This document shows, in pieces, positions 63,190 through 64,000 of a DNA stretch of 64,000 nt. Numbering within the stretch: the stretch's first letter is position 1; the number at the start of each line of letters is the position of its first letter. Both the position numbers and the translations under genes were made by a program. Below the pieces are notes generated by a model that made no database searches, was not told the origin of the DNA, and worked only from the letters and a program-made list of their open reading frames with translations. This DNA is from Brugia malayi (Eukaryota > Nematoda > Chromadorea > Rhabditida > Onchocercidae): positions 13,140,001 through 13,204,000 of the forward strand of contig NW_025062478.1 of assembly GCF_000002995.4 (NCBI RefSeq), read 5' to 3'.

Positions 63190-64000
63190 ACATCACATAT
63201 GTCTCTCTATCTGCTATATATATTTTAATAGAAATTTCATTCAAATTTTAAACTTCAAAAAAAAAAACATATTTGTTTTGAAATATTATTAAAATTTAAC
63301 TGTAAATTTTTCCATTCCTCTCGAAATAATAAATGTAAATTTATTCGTTTATTTATTTATTATTATTATTCATTAATATTATGGTGTTAATAATGAAAGA
63401 GTTGTTAAAATTGATAAGAAATAAAAAAAAAACAAAAATCATTTATCAAAATTCTCGTCATTTTAATCTGTTTACTTTACCGTCGATAATATTTTATCAT
63501 TTTTTTTTTTTTTTTTTTTTTTTTTAGTTCCGATGATGATTGCTTTCCTTTAATTAATCAATCAAAAATAAATGATTGATCCATTTGTCAAAATTTTTCA
63601 ATAATTTTTGATAAATTACTATTACATGTTATGTGCGGTTAGTTTAGTGCAAAATTATTTTTCAGTAATTATTTATTTAAAATATTAATCATATATATTT
63701 GTTTATTTATACTAATTGATTTTTTTTTCTTATTTATTTATTCGTTCATTCATTCACTTTGTTTTTCATTAAAATTTTTTCACCACTAATATCAAAAGTG
63801 ACAAATTGTTAGCCCAATTCTCGACTAAAAATTTTTAAAACGAATAGAAAAATAACATTGCACATTAGTTTAATAACTTTCCTTCCTTTTCTTTTTTAGC
63901 CTTTTATTTAACGACAAACATATATTGTCGTCGCCTTTGCCAATAACTTTTTCTCTTTTCCATATAAAATATATTATGTCATTCTGTCCTAACATTCATT

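Larger units (their letters stand above)
59314..64000. other. Intergenic region downstream of the SK gene
   Basis: Mostly A+T-rich DNA with long A/T runs and small arrays: ATT at 60446-60465, TATT near 60530-60555, AATC near 61600-61615, GAAT near 62138-62156. One G+C-richer patch at 63001-63189 is listed separately. A frame open from 63900 to the window edge follows a good TTTTTTAG acceptor, but cannot be judged from so short a piece. Confidence 0.5.

Noticed and set aside
63900..64000. Open frame to the window edge after a TTTTTTAG acceptor
   Set aside because: Only about 33 codons visible, no recognisable family, and the sequence ends; cannot be supported.

Overview
The window is nuclear DNA from a nematode. 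It is extremely A+T-rich and full of homopolymer runs, simple repeats and long non-coding stretches. Three spliced protein genes can be rebuilt from sequence. Their introns end mostly in the nematode-style TTTTCAG or TTTTTAG, and the codons are A/T-ending. An 18-base exact copy of the core of the nematode spliced leader SL1 lies in one intron. The species cannot be fixed from sequence alone; a parasitic chromadorean is my guess.

Layout. (1) 913-5761, minus strand: an ortholog of PAF1 (C. elegans pafo-1), subunit of the Paf1 transcription-elongation complex, in at least 12 exons; its 3' end is uncertain. (2) 5762-8572: the divergent intergenic interval between PAF1 and the next gene, with a strong inverted repeat built on nuclear-receptor-like half-sites. 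(3) 8573-10176, plus strand: a five-exon, 252-residue protein with an N-terminal GYF domain of the GIGYF/Smy2 kind. (4) 10177-29283: about 19 kb with no gene I can support, holding tandem repeats, palindromes and duplications. (5) 29284-59313, plus strand: a small-conductance Ca2+-activated K+ channel (SK, kcnl family), 17 coding exons and 757 residues. The basic N-terminal part is spread over introns of up to 9.1 kb; the membrane core and calmodulin-binding domain sit in a compact 5.5-kb block. (6) 59314-64000: mostly non-coding, with one G+C-richer patch at 63.0-63.2 kb that looks like a broken or unrecognised coding segment.

The three genes are unrelated in function (transcription elongation, a proline-rich-ligand adaptor, membrane excitability); nothing suggests an operon or a shared pathway. 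I found no new multi-gene system. The observations most worth checking are the SL1-like sequence antisense inside the SK gene (55062-55085), a non-GT splice donor inside the calmodulin-binding domain (57837), a 19-nt microexon carrying most of the K+ selectivity filter (56940-56958), the interrupted frame at 63.0 kb, and several structured repeats sharing an ACAGTAT core.
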